Of a DNA stretch of 54,360 nucleotides, positions 1 to 8,880 are shown one piece after another. The DNA lies in contig JAWXUH010000007.1 in assembly GCA_044432745.1 (NCBI GenBank), positions 1 through 54,360 of the forward strand. The letters are read 5' to 3'. The notes beneath the pieces are model-generated. The model saw only the letters and a list, made by a program, of their open reading frames with translations, was not told the origin of the DNA and did no database searches. How positions within the stretch are numbered: the first letter of the stretch is position 1; the number at the start of each line of letters is the position of its first letter. This DNA comes from CAKOSP01 sp044432745. GTDB lineage: Bacteria > Bacillota_I > Bacilli_A > RF39 > UBA660. A program made the translations under genes and the position numbers.

Positions 1-24
1 AAAAACAACAATAATGTTGTTTTT
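1..24 (-). terminator. Rho-independent terminator of the pilin-like gene
   Basis: On the minus strand a short hairpin (AACAACATTATTGTTG) is followed by a T run that reaches the window edge. It lies directly downstream of the pilin-like gene ending at 26. Confidence 0.6.
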
Positions 25-25
25 T

Positions 26-373
26 TTAAGTTTCATAGTTTTTCTTAACACATCCAGCTGAGTCACCAGCAATACATGCTGTACATACTGAATAGTCTGT
101 ACCTGTATCTATATCACTGTTAAATGATTCAATTAGACCAAATGCTAAATTAACTATTGTTGGAATAAAGAATATTACTGCACCAGCTATTAATCTTCTA
201 ATTAAAGTTGAAAATGCTTTTTTCATTTCGTCTTCTTTACTAGAAACTGCTGCTTTACCTAAATCAACAATTGCTAATACAACTATAACTGCAGGAATAA
301 TAATTTTTAACATAGTTACTATACTACCTACTAATTTCCAGATATCAATTGTATCAGAACAAAAATAATTCAT
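26..373 (-). CDS. Small two-TM pilin-like protein (VirB2/TrbC-like), paralogue of 38010-38480
   Basis: This is a 115-aa membrane protein with hydrophobic segments at about residues 14-38 and 62-82, joined by a charged loop. It shares the second membrane segment (AGAxIFFxPTIxNL) and a cysteine pattern with the VirB2-like protein at 38010-38480. C5 lies before TM1, and C97, C100 and C108 (C-x2-C-x7-C) follow TM2, so both ends are probably outside the cell. The size and two-helix layout resemble VirB2/TrbC-type secretion pilins. That assignment is inference from layout plus the paralogue inside a T4SS-like locus. The AAGGAGAG ribosome site is well placed. It has no clear cleavable signal peptide. 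Its own terminator and an upstream AT-rich gap suggest a single-gene transcript. Confidence 0.7.
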   Translation of the reverse strand: MNYFCSDTIDIWKLVGSIVTMLKIIIPAVIVVLAIVDLGKAAVSSKEDEMKKAFSTLIRRLIAGAVIFFIPTIVNLAFGLIESFNSDIDTGTDYSVCTACIAGDSAGCVKKNYET

Positions 374-480
374 ACTTATCTCTCCTTCTTTATAACAATT
401 GTATAATACTTTTTATGTTTAGTCAACTAATATACATTTATTATTTTTTTTATACTTTTTATTTACACTTTTTAATTTTT

Positions 481-1902
481 TTAAAAATCTTCTTCCGATT
501 CTATTTCTTTTTTATTCTTATTTTTTTGTTGTTTTTTTACTTTCTTTTTTGGCGTTTTTTTATCCAAAGTTTCATATTCTTTTTTATTTATTTTTTTATT
601 TTTTATTTTTTTCTTTTTTGTAAGCACGATCATTAGAATTATAATAAGTAGACCACTTAAACCTGCAAATATTAATGAACATAATTTATATACATCATTA
701 TTATCTACATATATTTCTACTTCTTCTTGATTATATATCTGAATAGTTCCTTCTACTGAATCATGCATATATAAATTTTTATTACCAGTTTCAATATTAA
801 CACCATAAATTAAACTATAATTTGAATCTTCTGTTAATTTATATGCTTGAACTTCTTCTTCTCCTACTGTAATTGTATAAAGAGAATAACCAACTGGTAT
901 ATCAATATCTAAAGGAAAATCTAATTGATAAAATAATATTTGAGTAAATGTTTTTTCGTTATACAACAAATATAAATCATTTTCTTCTTCATATATGTAT
1001 AACTTTACATTTCCTTCTACATCTTTTAACCCTACTAATGTAAATCCTAAATTTTCATTTATAAATGCAGGAATTTCAATTTCGTCTATTATTATAGTTG
1101 TTGAATCAAATGCACTTGGTGATGTTAAATTTTCTACTAATTTAACAACATACATTTCTTCTCCATTTATATCTACTATAATAGGATTTTGATCAATAAC
1201 CTCTACGTTTACTTTATATACTTGCTCTGATCCATTTTGAGCTCTAACAGTTATTTCAAATGTGTTCATTCCTGATGAAACTTCTTTTTCTCCATCTCCT
1301 GTAACACTTGCGTTTGCATCATTTTTTGTTGCTGTTAATTTTATCTTCTCTGTTCCTTCTGGAACTATAACATTATATGTATATACAGAACTTGAAAAAT
1401 CTTCTTCAAAACTATAATCACTTATTGTAAGAGATTTTAAAGTATTATCTTTTGAATAAGAAGCCTCAATTTCAGCTTGAGTTTTTATCGTTACTGTTTT
1501 TCCAGTTGACGATAAATTCATTTCAGACATATCACTAAATGCGTAAGCTAGATAACTACTTACCTTAACTGTTGTTGAACCACTTTTCAATGTTTTAAAC
1601 GTATATGTATATGTTTTAGTCTTTATACCACTAGATGTATAACTTGCAGACATCAATGTCCCGCCACCATCTGATGTTGTTGATTGAAGTGATAAATATG
1701 ACTTATCATAGTCAAGTTCCATTTGCCATGAACCTAAACCTTCACTACCAGTAAGTGTTACTGTATACGTTACAGAATTACCTACTGTAACTGTTGATGC
1801 TGATGTAACAGCAACAGTTCCTGTTGCTGCGCTTATTGTAGTTGGTAACATCATTAATATTGATAATACTAATGTTATAATTAAATTTTTTATATTCCCC
1901 AT
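481..1902 (-). CDS. Membrane-anchored cohesin-domain surface protein with cadherin-like domain
   Basis: This is a 473-aa exported protein. A signal peptide covers about residues 1-25. A cohesin-like beta-sandwich (about 26-140) includes a typical 'GSWQMELDYD' strand. A cadherin-like beta-sandwich repeat (about 150-240) follows, then an unassigned extracellular region. One membrane helix (about 408-430) precedes a very basic cytoplasmic tail. Cohesins bind dockerin modules, and the gene lies 10 bases downstream of one encoding a dockerin-tailed glucosaminidase in the same direction. The pair therefore looks like an anchor and its ligand, holding a wall hydrolase at the membrane. The domain calls rest on sequence pattern; the binding is inferred. 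A GGAG ribosome site precedes the ATG. No LPXTG sorting signal is visible, so anchoring is by the C-terminal helix. Confidence 0.75.
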   Translation of the reverse strand: MGNIKNLIITLVLSILMMLPTTISAATGTVAVTSASTVTVGNSVTYTVTLTGSEGLGSWQMELDYDKSYLSLQSTTSDGGGTLMSASYTSSGIKTKTYTYTFKTLKSGSTTVKVSSYLAYAFSDMSEMNLSSTGKTVTIKTQAEIEASYSKDNTLKSLTISDYSFEEDFSSSVYTYNVIVPEGTEKIKLTATKNDANASVTGDGEKEVSSGMNTFEITVRAQNGSEQVYKVNVEVIDQNPIIVDINGEEMYVVKLVENLTSPSAFDSTTIIIDEIEIPAFINENLGFTLVGLKDVEGNVKLYIYEEENDLYLLYNEKTFTQILFYQLDFPLDIDIPVGYSLYTITVGEEEVQAYKLTEDSNYSLIYGVNIETGNKNLYMHDSVEGTIQIYNQEEVEIYVDNNDVYKLCSLIFAGLSGLLIIILMIVLTKKKKIKNKKINKKEYETLDKKTPKKKVKKQQKNKNKKEIESEEDF

Positions 1903-1912
1903 ATCTTCTCCT

Positions 1913-3622
1913 TTATTTTTGCTCTATTGTATATAACTCAAGTATGTCTTTTTGTATTTGTAATAAATCTAAAGCATTAATTTCGCCATCTTTTGATGTG
2001 TCTCCAGCTTCTTTATAAACACCACTTAAAGTATATGTTCCTAAAATATTTTTTTGTACTTGTAGTAAGTCAAGTGCATTTACTACTCCATCTCCTGAAG
2101 TGTCACCATAAATTATTACACTTAATGTTTTACTATCAGTTGAATTTGTTATTTTAACTTGATATCCTGTTTTCATTACTCCAGTTGTTACAACTTTAGA
2201 ATCACTATCCATTATTACCACATTACCTTCACCAGCTATAGCTGTTATTTGTGATAATGCTTTTGTTACTAATAAACCTTCTTTAAATCCACTTATATAT
2301 TTACTAGTATATGAGTATCCACTACTTGTTACTATTGTACTTATCGATAAATCCGATGTATCACTATTTCCTAATTCACCAGATGCACCACTAAATTCAT
2401 TTTCTATTAATTCATCCATATCTTTATATATTGGTATCATGAACGAAAAACTTTGTTTTAAACTTCCTGCAGTTTCGTATGAATTATATGTTGTTTTAGA
2501 TTCACTATATGGTGCTCCAACGTTTGTCATATACTGATGTATATATAATTTAGATGGATCTGTTGGTACAACGTTAAATTTTTGTAAATATGTTGTATAC
2601 TGACCTACTGATATATAATTTTCACTTATTACGTGAGCTGCTCCTTCAATCGAAGGTTGCAGACCATACCAGTTATAAGACTTAGCCGATGTAAGCCCAC
2701 AGTAATCTGCTCCATTTGCAGTAGCACAAGAATCTGATACTCCCCAGTTAACGAAGTTATAATAACCTACAAAATTTGTAGTTACTCCACTATACAAACC
2801 ATATCTTGTAGTTGTTGATCCTAATTCTTGATATATTCTTGATGCTAAAAACGTTGGATTAACATTTTTTGAATAACCCGCATCGTTTATGATAGCACTT
2901 AAATTATTTCCTATATTTTTATGATACTTATAAAAAGCAGCATCTTCTATTATGTTATCAACTAAAGATTCATATTGATTTTTTAATGATGAATCATATA
3001 GTAAATTTTCAAACATAAATATTAAATTTTCTGATAAAAAATTTCTTGGATCTAGAAAGTATGCTACTGCTGTATTACTTGCTGCACTAGTTCCACTATC
3101 ACATACATTAGTACATGATTTATCTACGTAAGTAGAATTATTTGTACTAATACAACTTTTACCACATGAACTTTCTTTGCTTACTGCAGTTGTCCAATCT
3201 AAACCAGTTTGTACTGCGTTAAATACCCAATCTGGATATTTAGATTGTAAAAAACATAAATATGGTAAATAAGAATCAGGAAATCCTTCTTTACTTAGAT
3301 TAGTCATGCAAGTTTTTGTTGTTGTTGAAATATCACTTGTTAAATCAATGAAAGGCATTGTTAAACTTGCTGTTACATAACCTTTTGTACCATCTTCTAA
3401 CTGTATATAATAATAACCAGAGCTTATATTTGTACTTAGTAGTGTAGCTATTGTTCCTTGCTCTGCTACTGCTAATTTAGTAGATGAAGAAGAAGCTGAT
3501 TTTCTAATATTTATATCTCCATTATAATATGATATTTTTACGTAATAATCTTCTGCAGCATTAACAATTGACGGCATTAATAATATTATCAATACAGCAA
3601 AAATATATACTATTTTTTTCAT
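1913..3622 (-). CDS. Secreted SH3-glucosaminidase with C-terminal dockerin
   Basis: This is a 569-aa secreted enzyme predicted to cut the glycan strands of peptidoglycan. A signal peptide (1-23) is followed by a bacterial SH3 domain (about 26-90) and an N-acetylglucosaminidase-like catalytic domain. In the motif FLASRIYQE, E266 is the likely catalytic acid. The C-terminus (about 505-569) is a dockerin with two calcium-loop/helix repeats, GDTSGDGVVNALDLLQVQK and GDTSKDGEINALDLLQIQK. The outer part is rich in paired cysteines (C153, C157, C170, C174 and others), which is unusual for Gram-positive exported proteins. It is first in a two-gene operon with the cohesin protein. An extended -10 (TGATATAAT, hexamer at 3655-3660) lies upstream, next to a putative response-regulator site at 3677-3695. 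Confidence 0.85.
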   Translation of the reverse strand: MKKIVYIFAVLIILLMPSIVNAAEDYYVKISYYNGDINIRKSASSSSTKLAVAEQGTIATLLSTNISSGYYYIQLEDGTKGYVTASLTMPFIDLTSDISTTTKTCMTNLSKEGFPDSYLPYLCFLQSKYPDWVFNAVQTGLDWTTAVSKESSCGKSCISTNNSTYVDKSCTNVCDSGTSAASNTAVAYFLDPRNFLSENLIFMFENLLYDSSLKNQYESLVDNIIEDAAFYKYHKNIGNNLSAIINDAGYSKNVNPTFLASRIYQELGSTTTRYGLYSGVTTNFVGYYNFVNWGVSDSCATANGADYCGLTSAKSYNWYGLQPSIEGAAHVISENYISVGQYTTYLQKFNVVPTDPSKLYIHQYMTNVGAPYSESKTTYNSYETAGSLKQSFSFMIPIYKDMDELIENEFSGASGELGNSDTSDLSISTIVTSSGYSYTSKYISGFKEGLLVTKALSQITAIAGEGNVVIMDSDSKVVTTGVMKTGYQVKITNSTDSKTLSVIIYGDTSGDGVVNALDLLQVQKNILGTYTLSGVYKEAGDTSKDGEINALDLLQIQKDILELYTIEQK

Positions 3623-3676
3623 TTATTCTCCCTTTTATTCTCAATATTACATATATTATATCATTAATTGACATAT

Positions 3677-3695
3677 TTTTTAAGATATTTTAAAG
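3677..3695 (+). promoter_or_regulatory. Putative response-regulator operator (copy 1 of a 19-nt near-repeat)
   Basis: The sequence TTTTTAAGATATTTTAAAG is nearly the same as elements at 11409-11427 and 13385-13403. It has two TTAA(A)G half-sites about one helical turn apart, as OmpR/PhoB-type regulators prefer. Here it overlaps the expected -35 of the minus-strand promoter of the glucosaminidase-cohesin operon. It could also act on the plus-strand gene at 3750. Its spacing to a -10 differs from the other two copies, so this one is the least certain. Confidence 0.35.
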
Positions 3696-3749
3696 AAATT
3701 ATAGTCTTTTTTACACTTTTATACTATAATATTTTTTAGGTGAAAAGCA

Positions 3750-4157
3750 ATGGAATTAAAAAATTACGATCAAATTGATTTTATATTTATTTATTTAATA
3801 TGTACTTATCTTTTTTTATTAACACTTTTATTGATAGCATTATTTTTTAAAGGTGGTAGAAGAAAAAGAGAAAGAGTAGCATTTATTAGAGATGTTAAAT
3901 ATGAACTTAAAGCAAAAAAATCTAAACAAAGAAGACTTGCTAAAAAAGGTATTGCTTTCGAAGAAGAATATACTGTTGAAGATTTTGAACCTTCTAAAGT
4001 TAAAAGCGTTAGACCTAAACAAGAACGTATTATTTTGGAAACACAAACTATTACTCCTCAACAACTTCGTATCGTAGAGATTAAACTTTCTAAAAATAAA
4101 TCTCGTACTACTAAAAAAGTTAAAGGTAAATCAAAAACTAAGAAAAGAAAAAGTTAA
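3750..4157 (+). CDS. Single-pass membrane protein with a basic cytoplasmic tail, unknown function
   Basis: This is a 135-aa protein. One hydrophobic helix (about residues 11-34) is followed by a strongly basic region ending in a Lys/Arg-rich tail. By the positive-inside rule the basic tail should be cytoplasmic, where it might contact nucleic acid, ribosomes or acidic lipids. No family is recognised. It is transcribed divergently from the glucosaminidase operon, with a TATAAT box at 3725-3730, and ends in a strong terminator shared with the convergent TasA-like genes. The ribosome site (AGGTGA) is six to eight bases before the ATG. Confidence 0.65.
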   Translation: MELKNYDQIDFIFIYLICTYLFLLTLLLIALFFKGGRRKRERVAFIRDVKYELKAKKSKQRRLAKKGIAFEEEYTVEDFEPSKVKSVRPKQERIILETQTITPQQLRIVEIKLSKNKSRTTKKVKGKSKTKKRKS

Positions 4158-4182
4158 GAATTAATAATTCTTAACTTTTTTA
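4150..4182. terminator. Bidirectional terminator between convergent genes
   Basis: A perfect inverted repeat (AGTTAAGAATT and its complement) is flanked by A and T runs. It serves the plus-strand gene ending at 4157 and the minus-strand gene ending at 4180. Confidence 0.8.
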
Positions 4183-4803
4183 TGGAGTATAAATTATATC
4201 TTCTGCTATAATCGATAACTCTCCACTGAATGTTTTTTCAGCATTATCATTTTGATTATATGGCAAATTATAATATGCTACTGTTACAATGAAATTTTCT
4301 TTTATTAATTCATTTGCACCACTACCAGATATATTTCCTGTACTTAGAAGTACACTTTCTTCCATATTATTTAAATTATATTCATCCACTATTAAACCAT
4401 GAATATCTGATTCAATTGATATCACATATTCTTTCTCGTTGTTAATGTTATCCATACTCTTATAATAAGGTACTGTAGGTTCATAATATATATTATAATT
4501 TAATTCTGCAGTTCCTCCACTATTAGATAATACAAATCCCACACTAACTGGATAATTATTTGTTGCTAAAACAGAAGGAGTTGTACTACTTGAATGTGCT
4601 TCAAGCATATCTTCTGGTCTTATACTTAATGCAAATTCTCCACCATTTTCTATTATAACTGTTGGGTATGTTGCACTTTCTACATTAAGTTTCTCAGATA
4701 CATTTTTGTTATATATTGTTGAAAAGTATGCATAAGACATTGCTGATGTAAATAATATCATTAATATCAATACTAGTACACTTAGTTTAGCTGCTTTATT
4801 CAT
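4180..4803 (-). CDS. TasA/camelysin-like secreted protein
   Basis: This is a 207-aa exported protein. An N-terminal hydrophobic segment (about 8-28) ends in a SYAYFS-type motif, as in SipW-processed TasA/CalY proteins. A beta-rich mature part begins with the typical run of small and polar residues. TasA-like proteins form extracellular fibres or surface proteases; which applies here cannot be told. The gene overlaps the preceding one by 8 bases, so the two are translated together. No SipW-type signal peptidase is seen in the window. The assignment rests on N-terminal pattern and size, not on catalytic residues. Confidence 0.6.
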   Translation of the reverse strand: MNKAAKLSVLVLILMILFTSAMSYAYFSTIYNKNVSEKLNVESATYPTVIIENGGEFALSIRPEDMLEAHSSSTTPSVLATNNYPVSVGFVLSNSGGTAELNYNIYYEPTVPYYKSMDNINNEKEYVISIESDIHGLIVDEYNLNNMEESVLLSTGNISGSGANELIKENFIVTVAYYNLPYNQNDNAEKTFSGELSIIAEDIIYTP

Positions 4804-5731
4804 TACCGTATACCTCCATTGATGTTATCTCATTTTTATTTACCTTTATATTTAATAAATTTATATTTTTATCATATGATCCTTTTAATGTGTATTCATT
4901 ATTTTTATAATCAATAGTAACTTTATCACTCTCTTCAACTACTAAAGTTTTTAAGTACATTGTATTACCATTTACTATTTTTAATTGATATGTACCTGGT
5001 CTTACATCGTATAATACATAATATCCACTTTCATTAGTTGTTGTTTTATAACTACCGTTATTTAAACTTATTGTAGCATTTGAAATAAAATCAGAATCAC
5101 TATCTAACAAATAACCATTAATATTATAATTCATTACAGCTTCTTGTACCTCTGATAAAACATTTATTGTTAAATCAATGTCTTCTCCAATTATTGTTTC
5201 TGGTACATCTTCGTCTAACCACATCTTAATACTAAATGTTTTTGCATTTTCACCAGATGATGAAGCTCCTATTGTAGAATTATATAATATATAATCTCCA
5301 TCTTCTGTTACTAAAACGTCTGATAAGGGTATTATATCACTTATTAACGATGATTTTCTCGTAGTTGCATCATATTCAAATATAGCTATTTTAATATATT
5401 TTTCTGATAAAACATGCGATTCATTTTTTGTTAATGTAAATAAAAATGATGCATCTATTGTTCCATTATTTTGTATATAATAAATACTTTGTGCCCCACT
5501 TGATATTCCATCTATATCACTCATAGGATATACATATGCATCTGTTAATGTTGATGACGTATTATCAAATTTAACTATAAGATCTCCTGTTTGAATAACT
5601 TGTTCATTTTCATTTGCATTTATATCAAAAAAAACACTGTATGACGTTCCAATAACAGTTATTGTTAAACATATAACTATTATCGAGATAATATTAGCAT
5701 GACCTAAATATTTAGTTTTAAATCTCTTCAT
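4796..5731 (-). CDS. TasA-like secreted protein with a carboxypeptidase-regulatory-like domain
   Basis: This is a 311-aa exported protein. An N-terminal helix (about 14-34) ends in GTSYSVFFD, followed by a TasA-like beta domain (about 40-195). A second domain (about 200-270) matches the carboxypeptidase-regulatory/CNA-B-like pattern: NGYLLDSD, then T-T-NESGYYVLYDVRPGTY. Such domains are stalk or spacer modules in surface proteins. With the overlapping downstream gene it forms a two-gene unit, plausibly a major and a minor subunit of a surface fibre. A GGAGAG ribosome site precedes the ATG. Function is inferred only from layout. Confidence 0.6.
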   Translation of the reverse strand: MKRFKTKYLGHANIISIIVICLTITVIGTSYSVFFDINANENEQVIQTGDLIVKFDNTSSTLTDAYVYPMSDIDGISSGAQSIYYIQNNGTIDASFLFTLTKNESHVLSEKYIKIAIFEYDATTRKSSLISDIIPLSDVLVTEDGDYILYNSTIGASSSGENAKTFSIKMWLDEDVPETIIGEDIDLTINVLSEVQEAVMNYNINGYLLDSDSDFISNATISLNNGSYKTTTNESGYYVLYDVRPGTYQLKIVNGNTMYLKTLVVEESDKVTIDYKNNEYTLKGSYDKNINLLNIKVNKNEITSMEVYGNE

Positions 5732-5813
5732 ATTTTATACTCTCCACTATATTAAAATAATAACATAATTTTTAAATATTAACAATTTTATTTTTATATT
5801 TTTCTTTTATTAG

Positions 5814-5848
5814 ACAAAAAAGAACAAATTAAATTGTTCTCTTTTTTA
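5814..5848. terminator. Terminator of the membrane-protein gene at 5852
   Basis: The inverted repeat AGAACAAATTAAATTGTTCT sits between an A run and a T run, immediately after the stop at 5852 on the minus strand. It could stop transcription from either side. Confidence 0.75.
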
Positions 5849-5851
5849 CGG

Positions 5852-6841
5852 TTATTGTTTAAAACTTATTAAAATTGATCTGAAATTAAGAATTAGTTGT
5901 CTTATACATATTATCATTATAATCGTATTTACAAAGTACATAATTATAATTGCTAAAACATTAAAAATGCATACTATAGCCCCTACTCCATGTAGCGTCC
6001 AATATAGAGTATTTGCTAGTTCTTCACTTGGTAAAGTTATCAATCCACGTTCTATTAAGAAATATGGTATAAAATGACAACAAGTATTAAAAAATTCTAA
6101 CGCTCTATCAATATATCCATATATTCCATATCTAGATATATCAGATAAAATTGGTGTATATAGAAAAAAATTAAATACAGCTATTAATATTAAAACTTGA
6201 TTCGGGATTCTTCTTATTATTCTTTCTAGTACTTTTTTAACTTTCTTTTCATTAGAAATACTTTCATTATTTACTACTAAATTTTCTACCTCAGATGGAT
6301 TCTTATTTTCTTGTACATTTACATCATTTGATTTCAAATCTAGTTCCGTAAATATATTAATATCAAATAATAACATTGATGGTAAATCTTTTTTTGTAGA
6401 CCATATTAATATATCAGTTATTATAATAAATATACCCGACCAAAAAAATAAATAACCCATTCCATGACTTTTCATTCCCATTGCTAAACTAATACGATTA
6501 GTACATGATAACATCAAAACCAGCATTATAAATACCGGCATTAATAGCGTTTTTGGTTTTTCTTCATCTATTAAATCTTTGATTGTTTTGTTGTTATGTA
6601 TTTTTTTTATAAACGTTACTTTGTCAAAACAATTTCTACAGAAATATGTCATAAGAAACACTGATATAATTAATATTAACCATCCTTCGACATGATTGAT
6701 TAATCTCAAATTAGTTGGTAACTTTGTTGCATAATTAAACAATATCCTTACTGTAGTAAAATTTAATATCGTTCCTAAAATTACGAAACAAACTCCTAAA
6801 ATACCTGCTATTCTTAATGATTTTTTATTATTATTTTCCAT
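5852..6841 (-). CDS. Polytopic membrane protein, unknown function
   Basis: This is a 329-aa protein with about seven hydrophobic segments (near residues 13-33, 50-70, 97-118, 128-150, 215-235, 255-275 and 288-315). A hydrophilic loop lies at about 160-210. No motif of a known transporter or enzyme family is recognised. It has a good AAGGAG ribosome site and stands alone between terminators, downstream of the RNase J-like gene. Confidence 0.6.
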   Translation of the reverse strand: MENNNKKSLRIAGILGVCFVILGTILNFTTVRILFNYATKLPTNLRLINHVEGWLILIISVFLMTYFCRNCFDKVTFIKKIHNNKTIKDLIDEEKPKTLLMPVFIMLVLMLSCTNRISLAMGMKSHGMGYLFFWSGIFIIITDILIWSTKKDLPSMLLFDINIFTELDLKSNDVNVQENKNPSEVENLVVNNESISNEKKVKKVLERIIRRIPNQVLILIAVFNFFLYTPILSDISRYGIYGYIDRALEFFNTCCHFIPYFLIERGLITLPSEELANTLYWTLHGVGAIVCIFNVLAIIIMYFVNTIIMIICIRQLILNFRSILISFKQ

Positions 6842-6959
6842 TTTATCAACACTCCTTTAGTACCCCACACTTTTTATTTCTTAAAAAAAAGAAAAATTAT
6901 ATTTATAACTTTAAGTATTAAATATCATTTTTTCTTTTTTAGTATATAATAATTTTTTA

Positions 6960-8594
6960 TTATACTTCTTGCACTACCGCAATAATCATTGGCTTACATT
7001 CTGTTTCTTTATATAAATATTTACTTAACTCTTCTCTTACTTGAGATCTAATATTATTGTAATCTACGTATTTAGGAGTAACATTTCTTAATATTATCTC
7101 TTCACTTTTTTCTTTAATTACTTCTATTAAATCTTGAGAATCTTTTATATATACAAATCCTCTTGTTGTAATTTCGGGCCCTACCAATAAAGTTTTGTCT
7201 TTTCTTGATAATGTTGCACTTATAAGTACTATTCCATTTTCACTTAACATTTCTCTATCTTTAATTACTAACTCACCTACATCATCACTAGTATTTCCAT
7301 CTATTTGAATATCTCCAGTTTTGATTTTTTCAAATTTTGTTAATAATTCTTTATTTTCTATTGTTACAGATTCACCATTTTGTTTTAATATTATATTTTC
7401 AGGTTTTATTCCCATTTCGTTTGCAATATTCGCATGGTTAACCATATATCTATACTCACCTTTTACTGGCATAAAATATTTAGGATTCATAAGTTTAATC
7501 ATAAACATTAAATCCTCTGTTGATGCATGATGAGATATTTCTTTATCTTTAGGTACATTTATAATTTTGCAACCTTTTTTAGCTAATTCATTTTCTAACT
7601 TAACTAATGTTTTTTCTGTAGAATCATATCTTCTCTCAGCTATTACTATAGTATCATTTTCTGTTAATGAAATAAATTTATCATAACCACTTAATATTTT
7701 ATTTAAATGTGCAAATGGATTTGTTCTATCATTTGCTATAATTATAATACTGTTTTGATCCTTAATATTTGATACATCTCCTAATAAATCATCTTGAAAT
7801 GTCATGTATCCTTCTGTTTTAGCAAAGTTTACTATATTTAGTAATTTTTTACCCATAAGAACTATTTTTCTATGTTTATTTTCTGCTGCTTCAAATATTT
7901 CATTAATTGTATACAATTGATCAGGATGCACAGAAATAACTATTCTTCCTGTATTATGATTTACTGCATCTTTGAAAAAATCTACTAAATGATGTTTTGG
8001 TGATGTGTGTCCTTTTTTTTCAGAAAAAGTTGATTCCGATAATAAAGCCAGTACACCTAATTTACCTATATATGCTATTTTTCCTAAATCCATATCATAA
8101 CTATTAATCATAGTTGGATCTAATATAAAATCTCCTGTATAGCAAATTGCTCCATCTTTTGTATTAAGTACATACATTACTGAATCTGGAATACTGTGCG
8201 ATACTGAAATAGGAAATACTGATTGCATTCCAAAATTTAATTTTTTATGCGCACTTATTTCTACTATTTTAGATTCTTCTACTCCTGATTCTATTAACAT
8301 ATATTTTGTAAACTTAGTAGCATAAACTTTTAATTCTGGTATTTCAGATACTAAATCTTTTACACTTCCCATGTTTTCTTTATGTCCATGTGTTATAAAT
8401 AATCCTTTTATTTTTTTCTTATTTTTTACTAAATATGAAAAGTCTGGAATAATATAATCTATACCTAACATATTTCCACTTGCATATTTTAATCCGCAAT
8501 CAAAAACAAATATAGAATTGTCTACTTCAACTACGTAAGCGTTCTTCCCTTCTTCGTCTAATCCGCCTAAGCCGAATATTTTAATTTTACTCAT
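6960..8594 (-). CDS. RNase J-family protein with a degenerate metal centre (RNase J2-like)
   Basis: This 544-aa protein has the full RNase J layout: metallo-beta-lactamase core, beta-CASP insert and a C-terminal domain ending PMIIAVVQEV. RNase J works in mRNA decay and rRNA maturation. The metal-binding HxHxDH motif is HGHKEN here (H69, H71, E73, N74). The beta-CASP motif usually read HVSGHA is EISHHA, and the usual PVHGE is PVKGE. The histidine of SHSIPDS and the aspartate of TGDF remain. With these ligands lost it is probably not an active nuclease alone. It more likely resembles the poorly active RNase J2 partner found with J1 in other Bacillota; no J1 is in this window. A GAGGAG ribosome site precedes the ATG. 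Confidence 0.85.
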   Translation of the reverse strand: MSKIKIFGLGGLDEEGKNAYVVEVDNSIFVFDCGLKYASGNMLGIDYIIPDFSYLVKNKKKIKGLFITHGHKENMGSVKDLVSEIPELKVYATKFTKYMLIESGVEESKIVEISAHKKLNFGMQSVFPISVSHSIPDSVMYVLNTKDGAICYTGDFILDPTMINSYDMDLGKIAYIGKLGVLALLSESTFSEKKGHTSPKHHLVDFFKDAVNHNTGRIVISVHPDQLYTINEIFEAAENKHRKIVLMGKKLLNIVNFAKTEGYMTFQDDLLGDVSNIKDQNSIIIIANDRTNPFAHLNKILSGYDKFISLTENDTIVIAERRYDSTEKTLVKLENELAKKGCKIINVPKDKEISHHASTEDLMFMIKLMNPKYFMPVKGEYRYMVNHANIANEMGIKPENIILKQNGESVTIENKELLTKFEKIKTGDIQIDGNTSDDVGELVIKDREMLSENGIVLISATLSRKDKTLLVGPEITTRGFVYIKDSQDLIEVIKEKSEEIILRNVTPKYVDYNNIRSQVREELSKYLYKETECKPMIIAVVQEV

Positions 8595-8784
8595 TTTTTT
8601 CTCCTCTTTTTTAATTTTGTCCGTTTTTTTTCTATTATATCAAAGAAATATCTAAAAATCAAATTATAGTTTAACACTCCAAGTGTAAATAAACTATATA
8701 TTTTTATGTAAATAAAGAGTTTTCTAACATTAAATTATTATCTTTTATTTTAGTTGAAAGTTCTATATCTAGATACCTTAAATA

Positions 8785-8856
8785 CTACGGTTCATAAATA
8801 TATCTACTCTCTTTTTCTTTGTCAATTGGAGACCTTAATATAAATCTACTTTGCAT
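8785..8856 (-). other. Possible 23-codon reading frame or remnant after the stop of the 8881 gene
   Basis: An ATG at 8854-8856 opens 23 codons (beginning MQSRFILRSP) to a TAG at 8785-8787. It is in the same frame as the gene ending at 8881, separated only by that TAA. No ribosome site precedes it. Its composition looks more like coding sequence than the AT-rich spacer around it. It may be a readthrough extension, a remnant, or chance. The rest of the 8595-8880 gap shows only AT-rich sequence. Confidence 0.2.
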
Positions 8857-8880
8857 TGCACTGTTAATTGTTAATTCATA

